Source: JAFLDD01 sp049314715
GTDB lineage: Bacteria > Pseudomonadota > Alphaproteobacteria > Rickettsiales > UBA3002
NCBI GenBank assembly: GCA_049314715.1
Contig: JBMOEL010000075.1
Location: forward strand, 1-8,669
Length of the DNA stretch: 8,669 bases
Reading direction: 5' to 3'
Positions 1-5,081 of the stretch are shown in pieces (position 1 is the first letter of the stretch; each line of letters opens with the position of its first letter). Under the pieces are notes generated by a model. It was given only the letters and a program-made list of their open reading frames with translations. It was not told the DNA's origin and searched no databases. Both the position numbers and the translations under genes were made by a program.

Positions 1-104
1 GCACGCATTCTACGACACTTGCCAGAAATGACGTCGTGGATTGGGATAAAATCACCGCCGTTGAGAACGCTCAGGATGATGGATTCAACACTATGATTCG
101 CTAA
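1..104 (+). CDS. 3' end of an unidentified gene (partial)
   Basis: The frame is open from the left edge, with codons in phase from base 3, to a TAA at 102-104. It encodes the last 33 residues of a protein whose start lies outside the window. The tail reads NDVVDWDKI, then a short Ala/Asp-rich stretch, then GFNTMIR. This resembles the C-terminus of the small lipoprotein encoded at 457-621 (NKANWDEL ... GFLIMMR), so the two may be paralogues. No function can be assigned. The open frame is short, so its status as a gene rests mainly on that resemblance. The GC-rich palindromic block begins about 15 bp after the stop. Confidence 0.5.
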   Translation, partial: THSTTLARNDVVDWDKITAVENAQDDGFNTMIR

Positions 105-119
105 GTTATTATTGATTAA

Positions 120-226
120 GGGCGCTCGCTACGCGGCGCACTGCGAGCCGCAGGCCGCAGAACGCGTAGCGCCCGAAGGGTGAACCGAGTAAAGCGAGGT
201 GAATCATACCGCCGCTCACGGCGGAC
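120..226. repeat. GC-rich palindromic (REP-like) intergenic element
   Basis: This is a compact block of nested inverted repeats. The outer arms GGGCGCTCGCTACGCG (120-135) and CGCGTAGCGCCC (163-174) are complementary apart from a four-base insertion. Inside them CTGCG (141-145) pairs with CGCAG (156-160). After a linker carrying two copies of GGTGAA, a perfect stem CCGCCG/CGGCGG (211-216 and 221-226, loop CTCA) is followed by ACGGTTTT. The GC content is clearly above that of the surroundings. The arrangement resembles dispersed palindromic elements of bacterial intergenic regions, but copy number cannot be judged from one window. The last stem could also help end transcription of the upstream gene. 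Confidence 0.55.
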
Positions 227-231
227 GGTTT
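211..231 (+). terminator. possible weak terminator hairpin
   Basis: A 6-bp all-GC stem (CCGCCG, loop CTCA, CGGCGG) is followed after three bases by a short T-rich run (GGTTTT). It lies about 105 bp after the stop of the left-edge gene. The T tract is short and offset from the stem, so a termination role is tentative. The stem may just be part of the palindromic element. Confidence 0.25.
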
Positions 232-234
232 TGG

Positions 235-264
235 AAGTTGTTTTATAAGAAATCAAAACAACTT
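235..264. repeat. perfect 10-bp inverted repeat (AT-rich)
   Basis: AAGTTGTTTT (235-244) and AAAACAACTT (255-264) are perfect reverse complements separated by 10 bases. Neither strand has a convincing T tract after the stem, so this is not a clear intrinsic terminator. It lies between the GC-rich block and the 272-303 palindrome and could be an operator or an RNA stem in a leader or 3' region. Confidence 0.6.
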
Positions 265-271
265 ACCCACA

Positions 272-303
272 CCCACTATATGTAGCATACTATATCTAGT
301 GGG
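272..303. promoter_or_regulatory. 32-bp imperfect palindrome, candidate operator
   Basis: The outer arms CCCACTA (272-278) and TAGTGGG (297-303) are perfectly complementary. Inward pairing continues with three mismatches, giving 13 of 16 paired positions around a centre at 287/288. The interior is AT-rich. Such symmetry is typical of a binding site for a dimeric regulator. It lies about 150 bp upstream of the small lipoprotein start, just before a possible -10-like TATAGT (337-342). No specific regulator can be named. Confidence 0.4.
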
Positions 304-347
304 TTGCGCCTTTATCACACCCGCCCCATTGTATTTTATAGTGTTTT

Positions 348-374
348 CAAGCCATGCGTTTTGTGCATGGCTTG
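348..374. repeat. perfect 10-bp stem-loop upstream of the small lipoprotein gene
   Basis: CAAGCCATGC (348-357) and GCATGGCTTG (365-374) are exact reverse complements around a 7-base loop (GTTTTGT). No T run follows on either strand, so it is not a typical intrinsic terminator. If transcription starts near the TATAGT at 337-342, the hairpin would lie at the 5' end of the lipoprotein mRNA. It could then act as a leader structure or belong to a small RNA. Confidence 0.55.
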
Positions 375-456
375 GCTTCCGAAACAGCACTCCTCATTGC
401 AGCGCAATAAGCGCATAAGGGCGGCAAGACACAAACGCCCCACATGGAGCCGACAC

Positions 457-621
457 ATGAAAACCGTAATTGCACTTACTGCCGTGATGCTCTGCCTCAC
501 CGCCTGCGGCAACCAACAAAAAACTGCAATGCTGGATCGCAACAAAGCAAATTGGGACGAGTTGGCAGCAGCCCCTGAAGCAGCTCGTGTGAAAAACGGC
601 TTTCTGATCATGATGCGCTAG
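457..621 (+). CDS. small predicted lipoprotein, 54 aa
   Basis: The product begins MKTVIALTAVMLCLTACGN: one Lys, a hydrophobic core and an LTAC lipobox with the lipidated Cys at residue 17. This predicts export and anchoring of a mature peptide of only about 38 residues. ATG 457 was chosen because a purine-rich GGAG (446-449) precedes it and the signal peptide begins there. The frame is open further upstream, from a TTG at 304, but the extra residues are basic and not protein-like. The mature part has NWDEL, an Ala-rich stretch and a GFLIMMR end resembling the end of the gene at 1-104. Asn/Gln after the Cys do not suggest an inner-membrane Asp+2 retention signal, a rule known from enterobacteria. 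The family was not recognised. It converges on the minus-strand ORF with 3 bp between stops, and its stop lies in a 10-bp palindrome (615-624). Confidence 0.65.
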   Translation: MKTVIALTAVMLCLTACGNQQKTAMLDRNKANWDELAAAPEAARVKNGFLIMMR

Positions 622-624
622 CGC

Positions 625-933
625 CTAACGCCGCGCTTGATACGAGTCACTTGCTCTTAGCGGATCAAACGCATTAATCTTATCAATCAAATCATTTACC
701 TGAGATGGATAATCAGCCGCTAAGCCTGATATATCGCTTTGGTAGAGTTCGGTGTCTGGTTTGAAGCTTGCAGCGCGGTGATGTCGCAAATCTAAGCTAA
801 ATCCTGTATGAAGCCAAGCATTCAGCGCTCCCGCCAGCGCGTTATGCTGAGGGCCAGAGATTGCCACTTCAAGAATCGTTTTATTATCTCGTTTGATTTT
901 CTTGACGCTCTCTACTTTGCCATCGACTGCCAT
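625..933 (-). CDS. hypothetical protein, 102 aa
   Basis: The function is not recognised. The protein begins MAVDGKVESVKKIKRDNK, a basic N-terminus with no signal peptide or membrane segment, so it is probably cytoplasmic. Residues 29-45 are Ala/Leu-rich, and residues 75-90 (YPSQVNDLIDKINAFD) look helical. Two in-frame ATGs, at 939 and 933, compete. The second is preferred because AAGGA sits 7 bases upstream of it, whereas only one base separates that element from the first ATG, which would add Met-His. A weak -35/-10 pair lies upstream on the same strand (966-994). No homologous family comes to mind, so support is ORF length, ribosome binding site and lack of a competing gene. It could be a chance ORF. 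Confidence 0.5.
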   Translation of the reverse strand: MAVDGKVESVKKIKRDNKTILEVAISGPQHNALAGALNAWLHTGFSLDLRHHRAASFKPDTELYQSDISGLAADYPSQVNDLIDKINAFDPLRASDSYQARR

Positions 934-965
934 GTGCATTTCCTTAGTTTATGCGTTAGCAGATA

Positions 966-994
966 AAGCTATGCAGTAATGAGGGTAAAATCAA
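966..994 (-). promoter_or_regulatory. weak candidate promoter for the 625-933 ORF
   Basis: On the minus strand, TTGATT (989-994) and TAGCTT (966-971) are separated by 17 bases. They match 4 of 6 and 3 of 6 positions of the sigma-70 type consensus. Initiation would give a leader of about 25 bases before ATG 933. The match is poor and the call rests mainly on position and spacing. Confidence 0.2.
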
Positions 995-1085
995 GGAAAC
1001 TTCAGGGCAAGCTACGTAGGTGGGCTGCACCACTGGCGAAAAATTTAATAAAATCCAATACGTTATTTTTATCTCGCGCTTGCAA

Positions 1086-1105
1086 TTGCGCTGCGAAAGG
1101 CGCAA
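1086..1105. repeat. 6-bp stem-loop upstream of the EAL gene
   Basis: TTGCGC (1086-1091) and GCGCAA (1100-1105) are perfect reverse complements with an 8-base loop, ending 32 bp before the GTG start of the EAL gene. Upstream, 1038-1072 is strongly AT-rich and is the likely promoter area, although no consensus -35/-10 pair stands out. The rest of the intergenic stretch 934-1137 shows no gene. Confidence 0.35.
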
Positions 1106-1137
1106 CTTATCCACCATAACCAGATGGGTATAGCGCA

Positions 1138-2220
1138 GTGACGACATCCGAACCTGCTTTTTATTCGCCGTGGATTCCTTCTGAGCATTATTGGCTCATC
1201 TACCAATGCGCGGATGCATTAGTATCGGATCGTCTCAAACTAGATTTTGCCGCAAAAGGTTTTGAGTCGGTCTATGACTCACCGCTACTTTATGGCGCCG
1301 CTATCAAACATCCGTGGGTGAGTACATTCAGTGATATGGCGGAAATCATCAAGAAGCACGGTGTTGCATCGATGATGAAAGTGGCGCTGATTCCTGCGCA
1401 GCCGCAACCACTCAAAGAAGAAGTATTGCTGCTCTTGCGCTCTTACATCGAAATAGAGCAAGCGAGTAAACATATTTGGCTCATGCATGCGCTGCTCGAG
1501 AATCGTCTCATTTGTTTTATGCAGCGCGTGATGGATAAGCGCGGTAAAATTGCAGGCTACGAGGCTTTTGCACGTATCGAGGATGAAGATGGGACCCTGC
1601 GAGATGGTGGCGCGATCATGCTCGCGAGCCGCATGTTGAGTCTTGAATTCCAACTCGATCGCATGTTGCATAAAGAAGCCGTGCGCACCTTTGTGGGCGC
1701 AGATAGCGAAGGATATCTGTTCATCAATTTCGTGACGGGTTCGATTAGTCGACCTGAGCATTATCTCGAAGGCTTGTCGCAGGCCGTCGAGCGCTATGGG
1801 CTAATGCCACGCCATATTGTGCTCGATATTTCAGTTCAGCCACCGCTTGCGGGCCTGAAACAACTGAAGCCATTGGTTGAGTATTGCCGCACGCGCGGAT
1901 TCTCACTGGCGGTGGATGATGTCACAACAACGGAAGAACTCAAACAGGTCATTGAACACTTAAAACCCGATTTTGTAAGAATTGAAGGGCGCCTGAGTCG
2001 CAATGTGATGCAACCACATATTGCTGCGATTATATCGGGCATGATCGATCTTGCGCAAGTATCAGGTGCAACGGTGGTTGCTGAAGGTGTCGAGACCGAA
2101 GAGCAATATCAGCACTTGATGGGGCTCGGTGTCGGCATGTTCCAAGGCTATCTGCTGGGCGTTCCGGAGAGAATGCAATTTGATTCAAATGCTAATAAAA
2201 TGTTAAAAATCAATAGCTAG
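1138..2220 (+). CDS. EAL-domain protein with partly degenerate active site, 360 aa
   Basis: Residues 1-120 form an N-terminal region that I do not recognise, with no signal peptide or obvious membrane segment. Residues about 123-345 form an EAL domain, the fold of c-di-GMP phosphodiesterases. Kept are Glu142 (in GYEAFAR, EAL read as EAF), Asn197 (FINF), Asp260-Asp261, Glu316 and Glu319 (AEGVE), and Gln336 (FQGYLLG). Changed are the usual metal-binding Glu of the E-x-T-E strand (Asp230 in LDISVQ), the catalytic Lys (Arg281 in VRIEG) and the loop after DD, where FGTGYSSL-type residues are replaced by VTTTEELK. This pattern fits a poorly active or non-catalytic EAL protein. Such proteins often bind c-di-GMP or a protein partner, as FimX and LapD do. 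GTG 1138 is used because a stop at 1117 closes the frame upstream and no ATG/TTG lies between; its ribosome binding site is weak. The cpaB gene starts 91 bp downstream on the same strand, so a role in pilus control is inferred. Confidence 0.88.
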   Translation: MTTSEPAFYSPWIPSEHYWLIYQCADALVSDRLKLDFAAKGFESVYDSPLLYGAAIKHPWVSTFSDMAEIIKKHGVASMMKVALIPAQPQPLKEEVLLLLRSYIEIEQASKHIWLMHALLENRLICFMQRVMDKRGKIAGYEAFARIEDEDGTLRDGGAIMLASRMLSLEFQLDRMLHKEAVRTFVGADSEGYLFINFVTGSISRPEHYLEGLSQAVERYGLMPRHIVLDISVQPPLAGLKQLKPLVEYCRTRGFSLAVDDVTTTEELKQVIEHLKPDFVRIEGRLSRNVMQPHIAAIISGMIDLAQVSGATVVAEGVETEEQYQHLMGLGVGMFQGYLLGVPERMQFDSNANKMLKINS

Positions 2221-2234
2221 TAAAGCATCTAAAC

Positions 2235-2253
2235 CTGTGGTATGGTGCCACAG
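2235..2253. repeat. 6-bp inverted repeat between the EAL gene and cpaB
   Basis: CTGTGG (2235-2240) and CCACAG (2248-2253) are reverse complements with a 7-base loop, 14 bp after the EAL stop. On the + strand the stem is followed by TTAAAAAC rather than a T tract, so it is a poor intrinsic terminator and may allow read-through into cpaB. It could also be a regulatory site in the cpaB leader. No consensus promoter could be defined in 2221-2311. Confidence 0.35.
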
Positions 2254-2311
2254 TTAAAAACAAATACGTCATAATAAGCCGAATCATCGGCAGAATGTAC
2301 AGGGGAGAGCG

Positions 2312-3166
2312 ATGCAAGGACGAAGTCTCGTATTGCTAGGCGTTGCTGCTACGTTAGCGCTAGTTACCGCTTTGGGCCTAAAAGGTCGCATGAGCAACGA
2401 TGATGTGAATTCTGGCCCACGTATTTTAGTTTCTACGGTTGATATTCCTGCCGGTGCCTTCGTGCGCGCCAATGATTTTCTAACGTTCAAAGAATGGCCT
2501 GAAGATAATATCACCGACTCCATGTTGGTAGATGGTCAAGTGAGTTTAAAAGAATTTGATGGCTCCGTCGCCCGCCGCGCGGTTCAAAAAGGCGAACCCG
2601 TCGTAAAAAATGTGCTGGTGAAAGCCACCGAGGGCGGGTTCATGTCGGCGGTGCTGGAGCAAGGCAAGCGTGCGGTGTCGATTGCAGTCGATTCAACCTC
2701 TGGCAATGCCGGCTTTATTTTCCCCGGCGATAAAGTCGATTTGATTTTGACGCTCTCTACCGGAAGTCGCCAGTCGCCGGTGCGTGCCAGCGAAACCTTC
2801 GTGGAGGATGTGCGCGTGCTTGCTGTCGACCAAATGCTCGATAACCCCGAAAATAAAGCCATGCTGGCGAAAACGGTGACACTTGAAGTGACACCCAAGC
2901 AGGCAGAGAAAATCAATGTCGCCAAAGATTTGGGTAAGATCAGTTTAAGTCTGCGCAGTCTTGCAAAAGATGATGACTCGGCAGATGTGCAAGATGTGGG
3001 CGAAATCGATTTGAATAGCTTGTTGGATAAGGCGCAAGAAAAACATGAAGAGAATGTCACACGCGATAGTGATGTCAGTTCGATTGTCACACCGCGTATG
3101 TCTGTCGGTGCAAAAGTGCAAATTATTCGCGGTGGCAAAGAGCGCGAAGAAGTGGAGTTCCGCTAA
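2312..3166 (+). CDS. cpaB: Tad/Flp pilus assembly protein CpaB (RcpC)
   Basis: CpaB/RcpC is an inner-membrane-anchored periplasmic protein that supports the Tad secretin. The 284-residue length is normal for the family. A single N-terminal hydrophobic segment (residues about 5-23) acts as an uncleaved anchor. A SAF-type domain follows (about 37-104, with DIPAGAFVRANDF and VQKGEPVVKNVL). The conserved CpaB/RcpC block comes next (about 118-215), including GFIFPGDKVDLILT and LEVTPKQAEKINVAKDLGKISLSL. An acidic linker (about 218-252) leads to the family-typical end VQIIRGGKE. ATG 2312 is preceded by AGGGGAG (2301-2307), a strong ribosome binding site. It is the first gene of the packed Tad operon. 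Its stop overlaps the cpaC start by one base (TAATG), indicating translational coupling. Confidence 0.95.
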   Translation: MQGRSLVLLGVAATLALVTALGLKGRMSNDDVNSGPRILVSTVDIPAGAFVRANDFLTFKEWPEDNITDSMLVDGQVSLKEFDGSVARRAVQKGEPVVKNVLVKATEGGFMSAVLEQGKRAVSIAVDSTSGNAGFIFPGDKVDLILTLSTGSRQSPVRASETFVEDVRVLAVDQMLDNPENKAMLAKTVTLEVTPKQAEKINVAKDLGKISLSLRSLAKDDDSADVQDVGEIDLNSLLDKAQEKHEENVTRDSDVSSIVTPRMSVGAKVQIIRGGKEREEVEFR

Positions 3167-4710
3167 TGACCTATCCACATCCATCCTTACTGCATCGCGC
3201 TACATCCTATTTTGCTACGTGTGCACTGGTATGCGCCAGCGCGCTGCCAGCCACGGCCGCAACCACTCAAGCTACCAGCGAATTTTATGACACACTAAAT
3301 CGTTCGTCGCTCGATAGCGGATTCACCGTTGAGGTGAATAAAGGTATTCCTGTGCGCTTGAAAGGCGCGGCGGTTTCGGTAGTCGTTGCCGATTCGGATA
3401 TCGCCGATGTACAAGTTGTCTCGCCCCGCATGATTTACGTGAACGGTCGTAATATTGGTGAAACCAGCATTATGGCGGTAGACGCGAATGATAAGATTAT
3501 TTTGCAAGGTACCGTGACGGTAACGCATAATCTGAGCAAGCTACGCAAAGCCGTTGCGCAGATGATGCCAGGTGCGAATATCGACGCGGCATCCACCGAT
3601 AATGCGATTATCCTCAAAGGTGATGTGGACTCGCCCGTACTGGCCGAGAAGGTCAATCGTCTTGCCACCTCCTTCTTGCGCGGCACGGGGCAAAGCGTCA
3701 TCAACATGATGGATACAAGTCAGAGCGACCAAGTCTTGCTCAAAGTCAAAATTGTCGAAGTGGCGCGCACCGAACTCAAGCGTTTTGGCATTAATTGGGA
3801 AAGCTTATTTAGCGGCCCAGGTAATATCGTGTTTGGTCTGGGGCAGGGGCGTGATCTGGTGAGCGACGCAGGCGCATTGCTACGTAACACTACGGCGGGC
3901 GATAATAGTCTTTTTATTCGTAACATTGCGGGTGGTAATAGTATCACTGCGGTGGTGGATGCGCTGGAGCGCGATGGTCTGGTCAGCATTCTTGCTGAGC
4001 CAAACCTTACTGCGCGCTCAGGTCAGGCGGCGAGCTTTCTTGCCGGTGGTGAAATCCCCATTCCCGTACCGGGTGATGATGGCACCGTCACCATTGAATA
4101 TCGCCAGTTTGGGGTGAGTCTACAATTTACGCCAACCGTCATGAGCAAAGACAAAATCAACCTCGCTGTGCTCCCTGAAGTCAGTGCGCTTTCCACGGAG
4201 AACGCAATCACGGGCGGCACGTTCGGCACCATCCCTGCGCTTACGACGCGCCGTGCGAATACCACCGTCGATTTAGGAAGCGGGCAGACCTTCGCAATTG
4301 CCGGATTGCTGCGTAGCGACAATGCAAACAACATCAACAAGTTCCCTATCTTAGGTGATATTCCGGTGTTGGGTGCGCTCTTCCGCTCCAGCGAATTTCG
4401 CAATAACCAAACCGAATTGGTCATTCTCGTTACGCCCTATATCGTGAAGCCGATTGATGATCCATCCACTATTGCTACACCGCTGGATGGCTACACGCCG
4501 CCAACCGATTATGAGCGCATCGTGTTAGGAAAGTTGCAAGGCGAGTCACCCAAATTGCCCACTTCCGAAAAAGCCATTCGCAATGCTGAAGCAGCGCCCG
4601 TGGATGAAGCACAGCAACAGGATTTACCACCCGCAGCACCTGCTGCCCCCACCACGCCCGATGCAGCATTCGCAGGTAGTCGTGGCCAAGCCGGATTCTT
4701 GATGAGGTAA
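3166..4710 (+). CDS. cpaC: Tad/Flp pilus outer-membrane secretin CpaC (RcpA)
   Basis: CpaC is the type II/III secretion-like secretin that forms the outer-membrane channel for the Flp pilus. A Sec signal peptide (hydrophobic residues about 12-27) ends near ATA, with cleavage likely after residue 31. Residues about 50-125 form the N-terminal pilus-formation domain (VNKGIPVRLKG, VVSPRMIYVNG). A BON-like/N1 region spans about 126-185. The secretin domain (about 186-430) carries VLLKVKIVEVARTELKRFGI, ILAEPNLTARSG and the signature FPILGDIPVLGALFRS (393-408). ELVILVTPYIVKPI (417-430) closes the barrel. A tail with DGYTPPTDYERIVLGKL and a Pro/Ala-rich stretch (about 474-502) ends in GQAGFLMR. The length is 514 residues. 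The ATG overlaps the cpaB stop, with GGAG upstream inside cpaB. CpaD and CpaB are its expected partners. Confidence 0.96.
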   Translation: MTYPHPSLLHRATSYFATCALVCASALPATAATTQATSEFYDTLNRSSLDSGFTVEVNKGIPVRLKGAAVSVVVADSDIADVQVVSPRMIYVNGRNIGETSIMAVDANDKIILQGTVTVTHNLSKLRKAVAQMMPGANIDAASTDNAIILKGDVDSPVLAEKVNRLATSFLRGTGQSVINMMDTSQSDQVLLKVKIVEVARTELKRFGINWESLFSGPGNIVFGLGQGRDLVSDAGALLRNTTAGDNSLFIRNIAGGNSITAVVDALERDGLVSILAEPNLTARSGQAASFLAGGEIPIPVPGDDGTVTIEYRQFGVSLQFTPTVMSKDKINLAVLPEVSALSTENAITGGTFGTIPALTTRRANTTVDLGSGQTFAIAGLLRSDNANNINKFPILGDIPVLGALFRSSEFRNNQTELVILVTPYIVKPIDDPSTIATPLDGYTPPTDYERIVLGKLQGESPKLPTSEKAIRNAEAAPVDEAQQQDLPPAAPAAPTTPDAAFAGSRGQAGFLMR

Positions 4711-4714
4711 TGCC

Positions 4715-5059
4715 ATGAAATATGCTACATGCTTGATTCTGCTTATTACGCTTACGTCATGCGATGATTATGTGCCCACCGAGAAAAAGGTGGTCATCAA
4801 TCCTGTGACACGTGAAATCACCAAGCCTTCGCCCTGTCCAGATTGGAGTCACCAGACCGAAAATTACGATAATAGTGTCCATAGCAACTTCGGGTGCGCG
4901 ACGACGAATAATATCGCCATTCAGCTCGACGACCCTGCCGACGCCGTGCGCGGCCATGGCAGTGGTACGGATACGGAAAGCACCGTGCGCACCATTGGGC
5001 GTTACCGTGCAGGAGAAATTCCACAACCCCTCCAACCGCTCAGCGATATTGGCAATTAA
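4715..5059 (+). CDS. cpaD: short CpaD-type pilus lipoprotein, 114 aa
   Basis: This is a lipoprotein of the alphaproteobacterial Tad machine, expected at the outer membrane beside the secretin. The signal sequence MKYATCLILLITLTSC ends in an LTSC lipobox with Cys16 as the lipidated residue. The family block is clear: PCPDWSH (40-46), SNFGCATTNNIAIQLDDPAD (57-76), RGHGSGTDTE and RYRAGEIP. CpaD proteins usually run to 200 or more residues with an N-terminal domain before this block; here only about 23 residues separate the lipidated Cys from it. This is therefore a half-size version, with no sign of a frameshift: its start has TGAGG at 4703-4707 and lies 4 bp after the cpaC stop. Cys41 and Cys61 could form a disulfide in the periplasm. 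The cpaE gene starts 22 bp downstream. Confidence 0.9.
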   Translation: MKYATCLILLITLTSCDDYVPTEKKVVINPVTREITKPSPCPDWSHQTENYDNSVHSNFGCATTNNIAIQLDDPADAVRGHGSGTDTESTVRTIGRYRAGEIPQPLQPLSDIGN

Positions 5060-5081
5060 CACTAATACTCTATAGGCGACC

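Noticed and set aside
120..374. CRISPR array or tRNA in the repeat-rich spacer
   Set aside because: There are no regularly spaced direct repeats and no cloverleaf with conserved tRNA arms; the symmetry is inverted repeats of different sequence.
304..456. Longer form of the small lipoprotein starting at TTG 304
   Set aside because: The extra 51 residues are basic and unstructured, overlap the perfect hairpin at 348-374, and would bury the lipoprotein signal peptide that begins at ATG 457, which has its own GGAG.
336..611. 91-residue minus-strand ORF
   Set aside because: It is antisense to the lipoprotein gene and its leader, with no ribosome binding site or recognisable motif.
956..1147. 63-residue minus-strand ORF in the intergenic region before the EAL gene
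   Set aside because: It has unlikely composition and no ribosome binding support, and it runs through the AT-rich probable promoter area of the EAL gene.
2235..2260. Intrinsic terminator after the EAL gene
   Set aside because: The stem is present but is followed on the + strand by TTAAAAAC rather than a T tract, so termination before cpaB is not supported.
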